Under the pieces are notes generated by a model. It did no database searches, was not told where the DNA came from, and saw only the letters and a program-made list of their open reading frames with translations. Shown here piece by piece: positions 1 to 5,639 of a stretch of DNA of 6,620 nucleotides (positions are counted from its first letter, which is position 1; the number at the start of each line of letters is the position of its first letter). Position numbers and translations under genes: made by a program. Origin of the DNA: JADHUC01 sp964617665 (lineage in GTDB: Bacteria; Planctomycetota; Planctomycetia; Pirellulales; Pirellulaceae); contig CAZUAH010000707.1 in NCBI GenBank assembly GCA_964617665.1, positions 1-6,620 on the forward strand, read 5' to 3'.

Positions 1-8
1 GGGCTCCC

Positions 9-23
9 GCCAGACAAGCTGGC
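9..23. repeat. Small inverted repeat, possible end of a palindromic element
   Basis: GCCAG and CTGGC face each other across a five-base loop (ACAAG), giving a short hairpin downstream of the TPR-S gene remnant. It follows GC-rich sequence at the window edge (GGGCTCCCG), so it may be the end of a larger repeat cut off by the window. There is no run of T after it on either strand, so it is not a convincing terminator. The rest of 1-120 shows no gene I can support. Confidence 0.3.
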
Positions 24-120
24 AGGTGGCCAAGGCGAAGTCAAACAGTCGAACTACTATGACTGATGAAAAACGAGATCATGAGGCCACTTCTCTTGGC
101 ACCGATGCCCGTTCAGCCAT

Positions 121-1290
121 TCACTTCTGCATCGCCCGTTCCAACGCCTTTTCAATATCCAGCAACCACTCGTCGCCCTCACCGCGTGATTCGCGAGTCT
201 CACGGATTAATCTCAGGTTGCGCAGTGTGGTCTCAGGCTCCCAGACCTCTCGGACTGCGGCCAGCGCGTCAGCCAGTGCAGACATTGCACGTTGCTTATC
301 TCTTCCTAGAACCGCCAACTCAAGCAGAGTGGCGTGATCCCAATAGTCCGGTTCTGCCGCTTCAATCCGGCGACGCACACTGTAGGTCACGACCGGCAAG
401 ATTTCCTTTCGACGTTCGTCCGGCGGCTCTTGCAGTTCCATGAGTGTCACGGCATTGATTCCAGGATAGGCATCCCGCATATCGCTCTGAAACCCCTTCA
501 GGTACGCGTCGATCGCCTTGCTCAGCAGTCCTTCCGCGAGGACCGTATGACCCGCCTCCCGAGCCGCTTGCCAGCGGTCCTTGTAGACGCGGCCAAGAAT
601 GCCGTATGTTTCGCTGCTCGGTCCGCGCTCGCTGATCAACCGGACCAAGACACGCTCCGCCTTTTCGCTCTGTCCCTCGCGGTTCAGCGCCAGAGCATAC
701 TGCTCGCGGACCATGACCGTCTTGGCCAAAGGTTCGGGCATTCCGTCGACCAACGCGATCATCTCTTTCCATGCCTTGACGGCCCGAAATGACAGCATCA
801 GGTCGATCAGGACGCCCGATTCCACGTCCGACAAGGAGCCAAGTTGAGCCCTTATGGACTTGACCGCGTCTACGCTGTTTTGATTCCGAGCGTCAGCGAG
901 CCTTTCTTTCATTGCGTGGGAGTATTCGACCCGATCGCGGAATACGTCAGTCTTTAGCCGGTGGATGTCAGGCGGCATCAAGCCGTCGACGAGCTGAAAC
1001 AAAGGGCTGTCCGTGGCGTCCTTCTTCGCTTCGTTCAAGAGGTCTGTGAGGGCGCGGGCGTTAGCCGCAGCGTCGGCGGGCTTTCCCGAACTCTCGATGC
1101 TGTAGGGCATAGCCCTTACCGGACCCAGATCGAATGGAAGCCGTGTGCCCTCGGCAAATATCAAAACCGTGCTTTGGGGCGGATGGCATGGCGAATTCCA
1201 AGTTCGTAGAAGACATTCGCATTGGCGGTCGTAAGGTCGGCAACCGCGTATTCGCACAGAATCAGTCGTTCAAACATCGGCTTGCCCTGT
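121..1290 (-). pseudogene. DRHyd/TPR-S (ASK-like, 'TRAFs-binding domain') protein, 5'-truncated and frameshifted
   Basis: Remnant of a protein with an N-terminal nucleoside-deoxyribosyltransferase-like (DRHyd) domain followed by a TPR-S helical domain, the pair shared with the regulatory part of eukaryotic ASK/MAP3K5 kinases. Bacterial members are predicted, from comparative genomics, to act in conflict or stress signalling; the reaction is not established. Read in minus frame from about 1290, the protein gives GKPMFERLILCEYAVADLTT and then VFYELGIRHAIRP, after which this frame stops at 1161-1163. The sequence continues one frame over as QSTVLIFAEGTRLPFDLGP and runs to the TGA at 121-123. TPR-S marks include ILGRVYKDRW, RDAYPGINAVTLME, DYWDHATLLELAV and VREVWEPETTLRNLRLI. 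The shift lies in TTTGGGG at 1173-1179 and fits loss of one base. A GTG at 1257 would open a 378-codon frame, but its first 27 codons are out of frame with the family and I do not accept it as the start. The usual beginning of the DRHyd domain (roughly 70-80 residues, from memory) is absent. No promoter or ribosome site is visible. A sequencing error in the homopolymers could mimic the frameshift, but not the missing N-terminus. Confidence 0.85.
1173..1179 (-). other. Frameshift site in the DRHyd domain
   Basis: On the plus strand the sequence is TTTGGGG, on the coding strand CCCCAAA. Upstream the conserved reading is YELGIRHAIRP; downstream the conserved reading is QSTVLIFAEG, one frame over. 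Adding a single C or A restores one continuous protein (RPQSTV or RPKSTV). Adjacent homopolymers make this a plausible place for a natural slip or a read error. Confidence 0.8.
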
Positions 1291-1383
1291 GTGTCACAAA
1301 TTAGGGCCTCAAGGATATGCTCCGCGGCACTCAATCTGTTCGACTCGATCAGCGCCTGCGCGTACTGCCGACGGACTTGATGC
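1278..1383 (-). pseudogene. Fragment of a second TPR (TPR-S-like) protein joined to the DRHyd remnant
   Basis: In the same frame as the DRHyd remnant, and directly before it, the minus strand encodes QVRRQYAQALIESNRLSAAE followed by HILEALICDTQ. This is a TPR helix pair. It resembles the VREQYALALNREGQSEKAER segment within the TPR-S domain of the neighbouring gene, sharing the VR-x-QYA-x-AL core, the later A-x-x-x-L spacing and an LI near the end, so it is probably a piece of a paralogous TPR-S gene. It has no start codon: the frame stays open back to a TGA near 1493 without ATG, while the opposite strand there codes for the HEAT-like protein. Immediately after DTQ the protein switches to the DRHyd motif KPMFERL. 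I read this as a deletion junction between two paralogous genes, with the exact breakpoint uncertain within about 15 bases. Confidence 0.6.
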
Positions 1384-1400
1384 GAAGCCGATCCGGCTTG
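1370..1400. other. Rearrangement junction between two head-to-head truncated genes
   Basis: To the left, the minus strand codes for a TPR fragment that enters without a start codon. To the right, the plus strand codes for a HEAT-like protein that also enters without its natural start. Both lose their 5' ends at this point, which intact divergent genes would not do. No insertion sequence end, target duplication or long inverted repeat is visible. A deletion, an inversion or a contig chimera would all leave this picture. Confidence 0.55.
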
Positions 1401-2020
1401 CCATCGAGCGTCTGGACGACGAAAACCTGGAGCTCGCGGGCGACGCCCTGCGGCTGCTCCGGAAGCACGGTTCTGCGGCGGCGGAGCAAGTCATCCGGCA
1501 GAGATTCGAGAGGTGGAACGCCGCGTGGAAAGACCGCGTCGGCGAGTTGAAAGTCGTCGACAGCGGTTCTCAGACGGACCCGCAAGTCCTCTTCGAGCGT
1601 GAACTCGTGGACGCGTTGATCTACGACAGGAGTTGGTTCACCGGCCCGCCCACGCTGAAACGCGTGCGCTCACTTTGTCTGAGCAAGCCGAACCAGACGA
1701 TGGTCGATTTCGATCTCGATCGGTGGCGCGAACCGGTGGCCATCCAATTCAGCTCGGGTAGCGAAAGCGAATTCCTCAACGCCCGTCCGTCCTATCATCG
1801 CGGAAATCCGTCCTACGACTGCTGGCACGTAGCTCAGTACTCAGCCTACTCGCTGGCCGAACTCAAGAAGCGGCTGGCGCGTTTCCCCAAGGGCACGACA
1901 CTCAGCTTTCCAACCGGCATGCTGACCGACGCGCAAGCCGAAGAGCAGCTCTTCACCGACCTGCAGCAGCACGCCGCATCACACGAACTGAAGCTCGTCA
2001 GAAGGCCGCGCCCAGAGTGA
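1379..2020 (+). pseudogene. C-terminal part of a HEAT-like repeat protein with a conserved uncharacterised C-terminal domain, probably 5'-truncated
   Basis: The frame is open from an ATG at 1289, but residues 1-30 from that start are antisense to the TPR fragment and look non-natural (MCHKLGPQGYAPRH). Believable protein begins near 1379 with DAKPIRLAIERLDDENLELA followed by GDALRLLRKHGSAAAEQVI, an alpha-helical pair resembling a HEAT repeat. The C-terminal 130 residues form a compact domain with many aromatic and charged residues: DFDLDRWREPVAIQF, NPSYDCWHVAQYSAYSLAEL, KKRLARFPKGTTLSFPTG and AEEQLFTDLQQHAASHELKL. I recognise the overall pattern as a family seen in planctomycetes and other large genomes, but know of no assigned function and see no catalytic motif, signal peptide or membrane segment. 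The intact protein probably had more HEAT repeats upstream. It converges on the sulfatase gene. If expressed from the ATG at 1289 it would make a 243-residue protein with an abnormal N-terminus, so the locus may still be translated; pseudogene status is inferred from the missing 5' end. Confidence 0.6.
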
Positions 2021-2029
2021 CTCTCGGTG

Positions 2030-2039
2030 CTGCCGGCAG
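2030..2039. repeat. 10-bp palindrome between convergent genes
   Basis: CTGCCGGCAG lies just after the stop codon of the HEAT-like gene, in the 114-base gap before the 3' end of the convergent sulfatase gene. It is a perfect palindrome, but has no loop to speak of and no T run, so a terminator role is weakly supported. I see nothing else notable in 2021-2134. Confidence 0.25.
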
Positions 2040-2134
2040 TAGTCTTCTCGCAGAGGCCGCAAGGCCCGCACAAACAGTCCTCTCATCGGATGTCCAACGA
2101 AAAGCCCTGAAGTCGATGTCATACGCAGGAGGTT

Positions 2135-3718
2135 TCAGGGACTCTGTCGAACCGGCGGCATGCGGTCGACGAAACCGGCGTCGTTTCGCCGAAGTTCGAC
2201 AATTGCAGCGGCACGCAGGTGTTGCAGCCTCTCGGCGTGTTCGGGTTTGACGGCCAGATTGTCCAATTCGTCTGGGTCTTCGCGTAGATCGTACAGTTCT
2301 TCCAGGTCGTTGGGAATCAACGGCCGAACGTATTTGTAGTGTCCTTCGCGTAGCATCACGTACCAGGGCGCGCCGCCGTGGTATGCGTCGTTGCCCGTTG
2401 GGATCTCGTCGGTGTCGGATCCGTATTTGCGGCCGGTCGCGGTCAGCAGCATTGGGTGCGGCCATTCGCTTGTTGGCTCGGCCAGTAGCGGCGAGAGGTC
2501 GTGGCCGTGCATGGGCCAGGGGAGGTCGATTCCTGCGAAGTGGAAGAACGTGGGGACAAGATCCACTCCGCCGACGGGGGCGGGGCAGACGCTGCCTTGC
2601 GGGATACGCTCCGGCATACTGAAAATCAAAGGCGAGCGGATGTTCGAATCATAGGCCGCTACCTTGTGCCGAAAACCGTGTTGGCCCCAGGCGAATCCTT
2701 GATCCGACGTGAATACGATTAGGGTGTTTTCCCGCTGACCCGTCTCCGCCAGCGTGGCGAGCAACCGTTTCACTCCTTCGTCGATCGCCCGCACGCCTTG
2801 ATGGTATTGCCGTGTCCACGACGTGAGCGTTCGCTTCCGCCACATCGGCGTGTCGTTGGGGCCTCGTTCCCAGAAGTTGATCTTCTGGGCCCAGTCCGGT
2901 TTGCCGGGGCGCGGTGGGAAGATGTCGGCGGGCGTGGTGAGTTCGATTCCGGGATACGCGTCCAGATGGCGGTCTGCTGGCGTGTACGGGCCGTGCACGG
3001 CGCCGTAGCACAACCACAGATACCACGGTTTATCCGCGTCTCGTCCCTCGCCCTTTACGAAATCAACCGCCCAATCCGTGTACTGATCTGTCGAGTATCG
3101 CTTCAGGATCTTCGTTTCACCGCCCTGATACGTGATCGGTTGATCGTAGTAGTAGTGCTGACTCGTTTCCGTGTACTTGGGCCGGTTCCATACGATCTGA
3201 AAATCCCAGTCGCGACCGTAGCCCGTATCCACACCCGTATGCCATTTGCCGATCTGGGCCGTCGTGTAACCATGTTCTCGGAACACACGAGGCCAGAAGG
3301 GACACTGCTCGGGATCGTAGACACTGCCCGGATAAGGTCCTTCCATTCGCATCGACTGGACACCGAACTGATGGTGGCCGGTCAACAGCGTTGCTCGTGA
3401 CGGCATGCACCACGTGCCGATGTACGCGGATTCGAATCGCACACCTTCTCTTGCCAAACGGTCAATGGCCGGAGTCCGGACCCAAGGGTACGCCTCGGGA
3501 TAGCAGCCGACCGTCCGGTACGAATGATCGTCTGTGTAAATGAACAGAATATTCGGCCGTTTCGATCCGGTCGCGGCTAGGGCAGAACGTACGAGCGGGC
3601 CGCAGACGATCAAGAGACCCAAGAGCATCAGGCAACAAGGAAACACTGATCTTGCCAGACGGTTGCTTTTCGCCGTTCTGTGGGTGTTCATGTCGGAGGG
3701 TATGGCAATTTGTGTCAT
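2135..3718 (-). CDS. Exported formylglycine-dependent sulfatase (arylsulfatase-type)
   Basis: A complete 527-residue type I sulfatase, normal in length for the family, predicted to hydrolyse sulfate esters outside the cytoplasm; its substrate cannot be told from the sequence, though planctomycetes typically use such enzymes on sulfated polysaccharides. The formylglycine signature CMPSRATLLTGH begins at Cys104, the residue that must be oxidised by a formylglycine-generating enzyme, not encoded here. Calcium ligands are Asp63-Asp64 in LFIYTDDHS and Asp339-Gln340 in FTSDQGFAWGQHG. Other active-site residues expected in the family are Lys158 and His160 (IGKWH), His242 (AVHGPY) and Lys352 (FRHKVAAYD). 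Residues 1-48 form a signal peptide: basic n-region, hydrophobic stretch at about 26-43, likely cleavage after SALA. The ATG at 3718 is preferred over Met10 because GAGGA sits seven bases upstream; Met10 has no such site but would also give a good signal peptide. The C-terminal YDLREDPDELDNLA is the usual sulfatase tail motif. It converges on the HEAT-like gene and lies 334 bases downstream of the kinase on the same strand. Confidence 0.97.
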   Translation of the reverse strand: MTQIAIPSDMNTHRTAKSNRLARSVFPCCLMLLGLLIVCGPLVRSALAATGSKRPNILFIYTDDHSYRTVGCYPEAYPWVRTPAIDRLAREGVRFESAYIGTWCMPSRATLLTGHHQFGVQSMRMEGPYPGSVYDPEQCPFWPRVFREHGYTTAQIGKWHTGVDTGYGRDWDFQIVWNRPKYTETSQHYYYDQPITYQGGETKILKRYSTDQYTDWAVDFVKGEGRDADKPWYLWLCYGAVHGPYTPADRHLDAYPGIELTTPADIFPPRPGKPDWAQKINFWERGPNDTPMWRKRTLTSWTRQYHQGVRAIDEGVKRLLATLAETGQRENTLIVFTSDQGFAWGQHGFRHKVAAYDSNIRSPLIFSMPERIPQGSVCPAPVGGVDLVPTFFHFAGIDLPWPMHGHDLSPLLAEPTSEWPHPMLLTATGRKYGSDTDEIPTGNDAYHGGAPWYVMLREGHYKYVRPLIPNDLEELYDLREDPDELDNLAVKPEHAERLQHLRAAAIVELRRNDAGFVDRMPPVRQSP

Positions 3719-3725
3719 GGCTCAA

Positions 3726-3730
3726 TCCTC
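3726..3730 (-). promoter_or_regulatory. Ribosome binding site of the sulfatase gene
   Basis: The minus strand reads GAGGA, then seven bases, then ATG. This site decides between the two possible starts (codon 1 and codon 10) in favour of the first. No clear -35/-10 promoter pair is visible upstream. Confidence 0.55.
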
Positions 3731-3763
3731 ATGTGAGTAGAAGGCATTTCAAGACTCATCCTT

Positions 3764-3831
3764 GGGAGGGCGAAGCTCCTGCTGAGCCGTGGATTTCCGC
3801 GGTCTAGGCTCGGCGGGAGCCTCGCCCTCCC
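3764..3831. repeat. Imperfect inverted repeat, planctomycete-type dispersed element
   Basis: Arms at 3764-3788 (begins GGGAGGGCGAAG, ends GCTGAGCC) and 3807-3831 (begins GGCTCGGCGGGAG, ends GCCCTCCC) are 25 bases each and match as inverted copies at 22 positions. All three mismatches are transitions, and all are compatible with G-U pairing in one RNA strand. The 18-base centre holds a further CCGTGGA/TCCGCGG pairing, so nearly the whole 68 bases can fold as one long hairpin. I remember very similar GGGAGGGCGAGGCTCC/GGAGCCTCGCCCTCC sequences scattered through planctomycete intergenic regions. The element lies 46 bases upstream of the sulfatase start, so on the minus strand it could be in the sulfatase leader or serve as a transcription barrier behind the kinase gene; without a T run it is not a standard terminator. 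Confidence 0.8.
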
Positions 3832-3939
3832 GGTATTGAAATCGCCTCTAATGAAAACGGCAACTCTGCCTTCACTGGTACCATGATAGCGGAGCTTAGG
3901 CCACGGACGTACTGGGCTTTGGAATGTGTTCTGGAATTC

Positions 3940-4012
3940 GTACGATGGCTCTCCGAAGCCGGCGTTTGGAGCCAAGGCCATGAATGTCGACGGGCTCGGA
4001 GGCCCATCGTAC
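3940..4012. repeat. Second imperfect inverted repeat (GTACGATGG ... CCATCGTAC)
   Basis: The left arm, 3940-3960, starts GTACGATGGCTCTCCGA; the right arm, 3992-4012, ends with CTCGGAGGCCCATCGTAC. The outer nine bases are perfectly complementary and the inner parts match with a few mismatches and a one-base offset. About 31 bases separate the arms. The GTACGATGGGCCTCCGAG-type motif resembles another intergenic repeat I remember from planctomycete genomes. A transposon-derived miniature element is possible; no target-site duplication is evident. Confidence 0.6.
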
Positions 4013-4028
4013 TGATCAAATTCTGACC

Positions 4029-4067
4029 CCAGCACGATTCCAAGCCACGATTCTAGTCTCGTGCTGG
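4029..4067 (-). terminator. Hairpin over the kinase stop codon, possible terminator
   Basis: CCAGCACGA at 4029-4037 and TCGTGCTGG at 4059-4067 are a perfect 9-bp inverted pair around 21 bases. On the coding strand the first arm lies within the last sense codons of the kinase (Pro-Ala-Arg), and the TAG stop at 4053-4055 falls in the loop. The octamer CACGATTC is also repeated directly at 4033 and 4046. The RNA hairpin would be stable, but the bases after it (GGTCAGAATTTGATC) lack a U run, so an intrinsic terminator is only a guess; it may equally mark a repeat inserted at the 3' end of the gene. Confidence 0.35.
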
Positions 4068-5639
4068 CCAAATCGTGCGAATTCGGCAGCCACCGAGTGG
4101 ACTGGTCAGTACTTCGACGTTGCCACCGTGCTGCGTCAGGATCCGTTTCACCAAAGCAAGTCCAAGTCCGGCGCCGTATCCATTCGAGCCATTCTCCAAC
4201 CGGACAAATGGCTCGAAAATGCGATCTTGTTCGGACTCCGGGATTCCGTCTCCGTCGTCATCAATATCAACGATCGTGGCCCCGTCCGTCCGCTCCATGC
4301 AAATCGTCACACGGCTCTTTGCATGCCGACCCGCGTTGCTCAACAGGTTGCCAATCGCCCGTTGGAGACCGGTTCGGTCAGCCAAGATGATGCTCTCATC
4401 GCTGCCGATGTCTTCGCTCACCTCGAATTGAACGGACGGATACAGCGCCGCGTGTTTTGGGATCAGAACATCAAGAGTGTCCTGCAATGCAACGTGTTCC
4501 AGTTCCAGCTTCGGCTCGGTTGTCTCCATTCGTACGTAACTGAGCAATTCGTCAACAAGCCCGTCGAGTTCTTCGGTCGCGGCATCCAACGACTCGAGCC
4601 GCCGCTTGCGTTCCTCGTCGTCTTTCGCGGTTTCGATCAAGTCGATGGCGAATCTCATGCGCGACAGGGGAGTCCGCAACTCGTGCGAAACCGCCTGCAA
4701 CAACTCGCGTTGAGTGCGAACAAGCGCCTCGGTGCGACCGGCCATATTGTTGAACGCTTGTGCCAAGGGCCTGGCGGAACGGACGCGGCGTTCGTCCACA
4801 CGCGCGCTCATGTCGCCCGCCGCGATCGCTTGCGCGGTGTGTTCCACTCGACGAAGTTGCCGAGCAACCGGCCGCAGCAGTAAAGCAATGGCAATCGCTG
4901 CCGGTAGCAGCACAAGGGCCAGCGTCGTCGTTGCTGCCTTCTGTTCGATCCGCTCGAAGCTTGGGAGTGGCCCGAAGCGGACGATCTCAGTACCGTTTTC
5001 CAGTGGCGTGGCGGCAAACCAACGTTCATTCGGTTGTCGGTCCGGCGAGTAGAATACGACATCCTCGCCACGGGCGATTCGCCCTGCCGGCCAGTCGGGC
5101 AAGTCCCCGCGGCCCGCAAGCTCGATCGGGAACTCGAATCGCGTTTGTAGTTCATCAAGAACGGCACTACGATCGTCAGGCTTGGCCGCATCAAGCCTGT
5201 CTGCCGTCAATCGCATCCAGCCTCCGAGCGACTGTTCGATCTCCAGGAAATCGTAATCCGGAAAGGGGCCGAGACGTACAACCTCGGCGCCGCCGGTCAA
5301 TGCAGCGACAATGTGATACCGTTTCTCTGGCCGAAAACAGGCGACATCGTCACCGCTGGCGATCTGTCGCTGTGGGCCACTCGGGAGTTCCTGCAAAGGA
5401 ATCACATCCACCGGGTAGGCAAACCGCTCGCGCAAGCTGTTCAGTACCTGCTCTCGGTTCTCCGGCGGCGAAGCGTTCAGTTCACTCGCCACAAGCCGCG
5501 CACCGCCACCGTGGGCTTCCACGATAACCCGATCCCATTCCGCATCGGCTCGGCTTTTCACCACGGAGCCATGAATGTACCAGGCCACGAACAAGACGAT
5601 CAGCACGCAGAAATAGAAGCGAATAAAGAGCCATGTCAT
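4053..5639 (-). CDS. Membrane sensor histidine kinase, RstB-like, with duplicated sensor module
   Basis: A 528-residue inner-membrane kinase that should autophosphorylate on His319 and pass the phosphate to the adjacent regulator. Order of parts: transmembrane helix 1 at about 4-22; extracytoplasmic sensor at about 24-235; transmembrane helix 2 at about 237-255; HAMP linker at about 256-308; dimerisation and phosphoacceptor helix with SHELRTPLSRMRFAID (H-box, 318-333); then a GHKL ATPase domain with N-box NLLSNAGRHA (431-440), G1 DDGDGIPE (461-468), F-box IFEPF (474-478) and G2 GYGAGLGLALVKRI (487-500). All catalytic boxes are intact. The sensor holds two tandem copies of one module (about 44-135 and 139-232), each ending in VR(L/F)GP(F/L)P. 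The GPLP-type ending also occurs, from memory, in E. coli RstB, and together with the RstA-like partner supports the RstB comparison. Its ATG overlaps the regulator's TGA (ATGA), so the two genes are very probably translationally coupled. The stimulus is unknown. Orthology to RstB is by resemblance only, so no symbol is given. Confidence 0.95.
   Translation of the reverse strand: MTWLFIRFYFCVLIVLFVAWYIHGSVVKSRADAEWDRVIVEAHGGGARLVASELNASPPENREQVLNSLRERFAYPVDVIPLQELPSGPQRQIASGDDVACFRPEKRYHIVAALTGGAEVVRLGPFPDYDFLEIEQSLGGWMRLTADRLDAAKPDDRSAVLDELQTRFEFPIELAGRGDLPDWPAGRIARGEDVVFYSPDRQPNERWFAATPLENGTEIVRFGPLPSFERIEQKAATTTLALVLLPAAIAIALLLRPVARQLRRVEHTAQAIAAGDMSARVDERRVRSARPLAQAFNNMAGRTEALVRTQRELLQAVSHELRTPLSRMRFAIDLIETAKDDEERKRRLESLDAATEELDGLVDELLSYVRMETTEPKLELEHVALQDTLDVLIPKHAALYPSVQFEVSEDIGSDESIILADRTGLQRAIGNLLSNAGRHAKSRVTICMERTDGATIVDIDDDGDGIPESEQDRIFEPFVRLENGSNGYGAGLGLALVKRILTQHGGNVEVLTSPLGGCRIRTIWPARD
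4944..5510 (-). repeat. Tandem duplication of the kinase sensor module (protein level)
   Basis: Residues 44-135 and 139-232 of the kinase align along their length. Matching anchors are NREQVLNSLRERFAYPVDV with DRSAVLDELQTRFEFPIEL, QIASGDDVACFRPEK with RIARGEDVVFYSPDR, and GGAEVVRLGPFPDYDFLEIEQ (first 20 residues plus Q) with NGTEIVRFGPLPSFERIEQ. The copies are clearly diverged, so the duplication is old. Copy 1 occupies about 5235-5510 and copy 2 about 4944-5225. Confidence 0.8.
5636..5639 (-). other. ATGA stop/start overlap of regulator and kinase genes
   Basis: On the coding strand the regulator ends ...GAACCATGA and the kinase begins ATGACATGG, sharing ATGA. The overlap indicates coupled translation and fixes the kinase start. 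Confidence 0.9.

Larger units (their letters stand above)
3719..4052. other. Non-coding gap of 334 bases between kinase and sulfatase genes
   Basis: The gap contains the two long imperfect inverted repeats listed separately and part of a third hairpin at its kinase end. The stretch 3832-3939 between the repeats shows no gene, no RNA gene and no recognisable promoter. A minus-strand frame open across the gap (3715-4071) is made mostly of repeat sequence and I do not call it a gene. Confidence 0.7.

Noticed and set aside
1176..1257. GTG start at 1257 giving a 378-residue intact TPR-S protein
   Set aside because: The first 27 codons are in the wrong frame: the frame next to it encodes the conserved EYAVADLTTANANVFYELG of the same family. 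The GTG is chance.
1289..1378. ATG at 1289 as the natural start of the HEAT-like protein
   Set aside because: The first 30 residues are antisense to well-matched TPR/DRHyd coding and have no family character; the start is probably accidental.
3716..3718. Lipoprotein signal on the sulfatase (LIVC at residues 36-39)
   Set aside because: The residue before Cys is Val, not Gly/Ala/Ser, and a better signal peptidase I site (SALA) follows at residues 45-48.
3715..4071. 118-residue minus-strand frame between kinase and sulfatase
   Set aside because: It starts inside the kinase 3' end and runs through two inverted repeats; its composition follows the repeats and no domain is recognisable.
3984..4883. 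299-residue plus-strand frame opposite the kinase gene
   Set aside because: It is antisense to the intact GHKL and HAMP regions of the kinase, a usual by-product of GC-rich coding; its protein looks like nothing known.
4760..5527. 255-residue plus-strand frame opposite the kinase sensor
   Set aside because: It is antisense to the sensor region and rich in Arg, Ser and Pro, as expected of a shadow frame.
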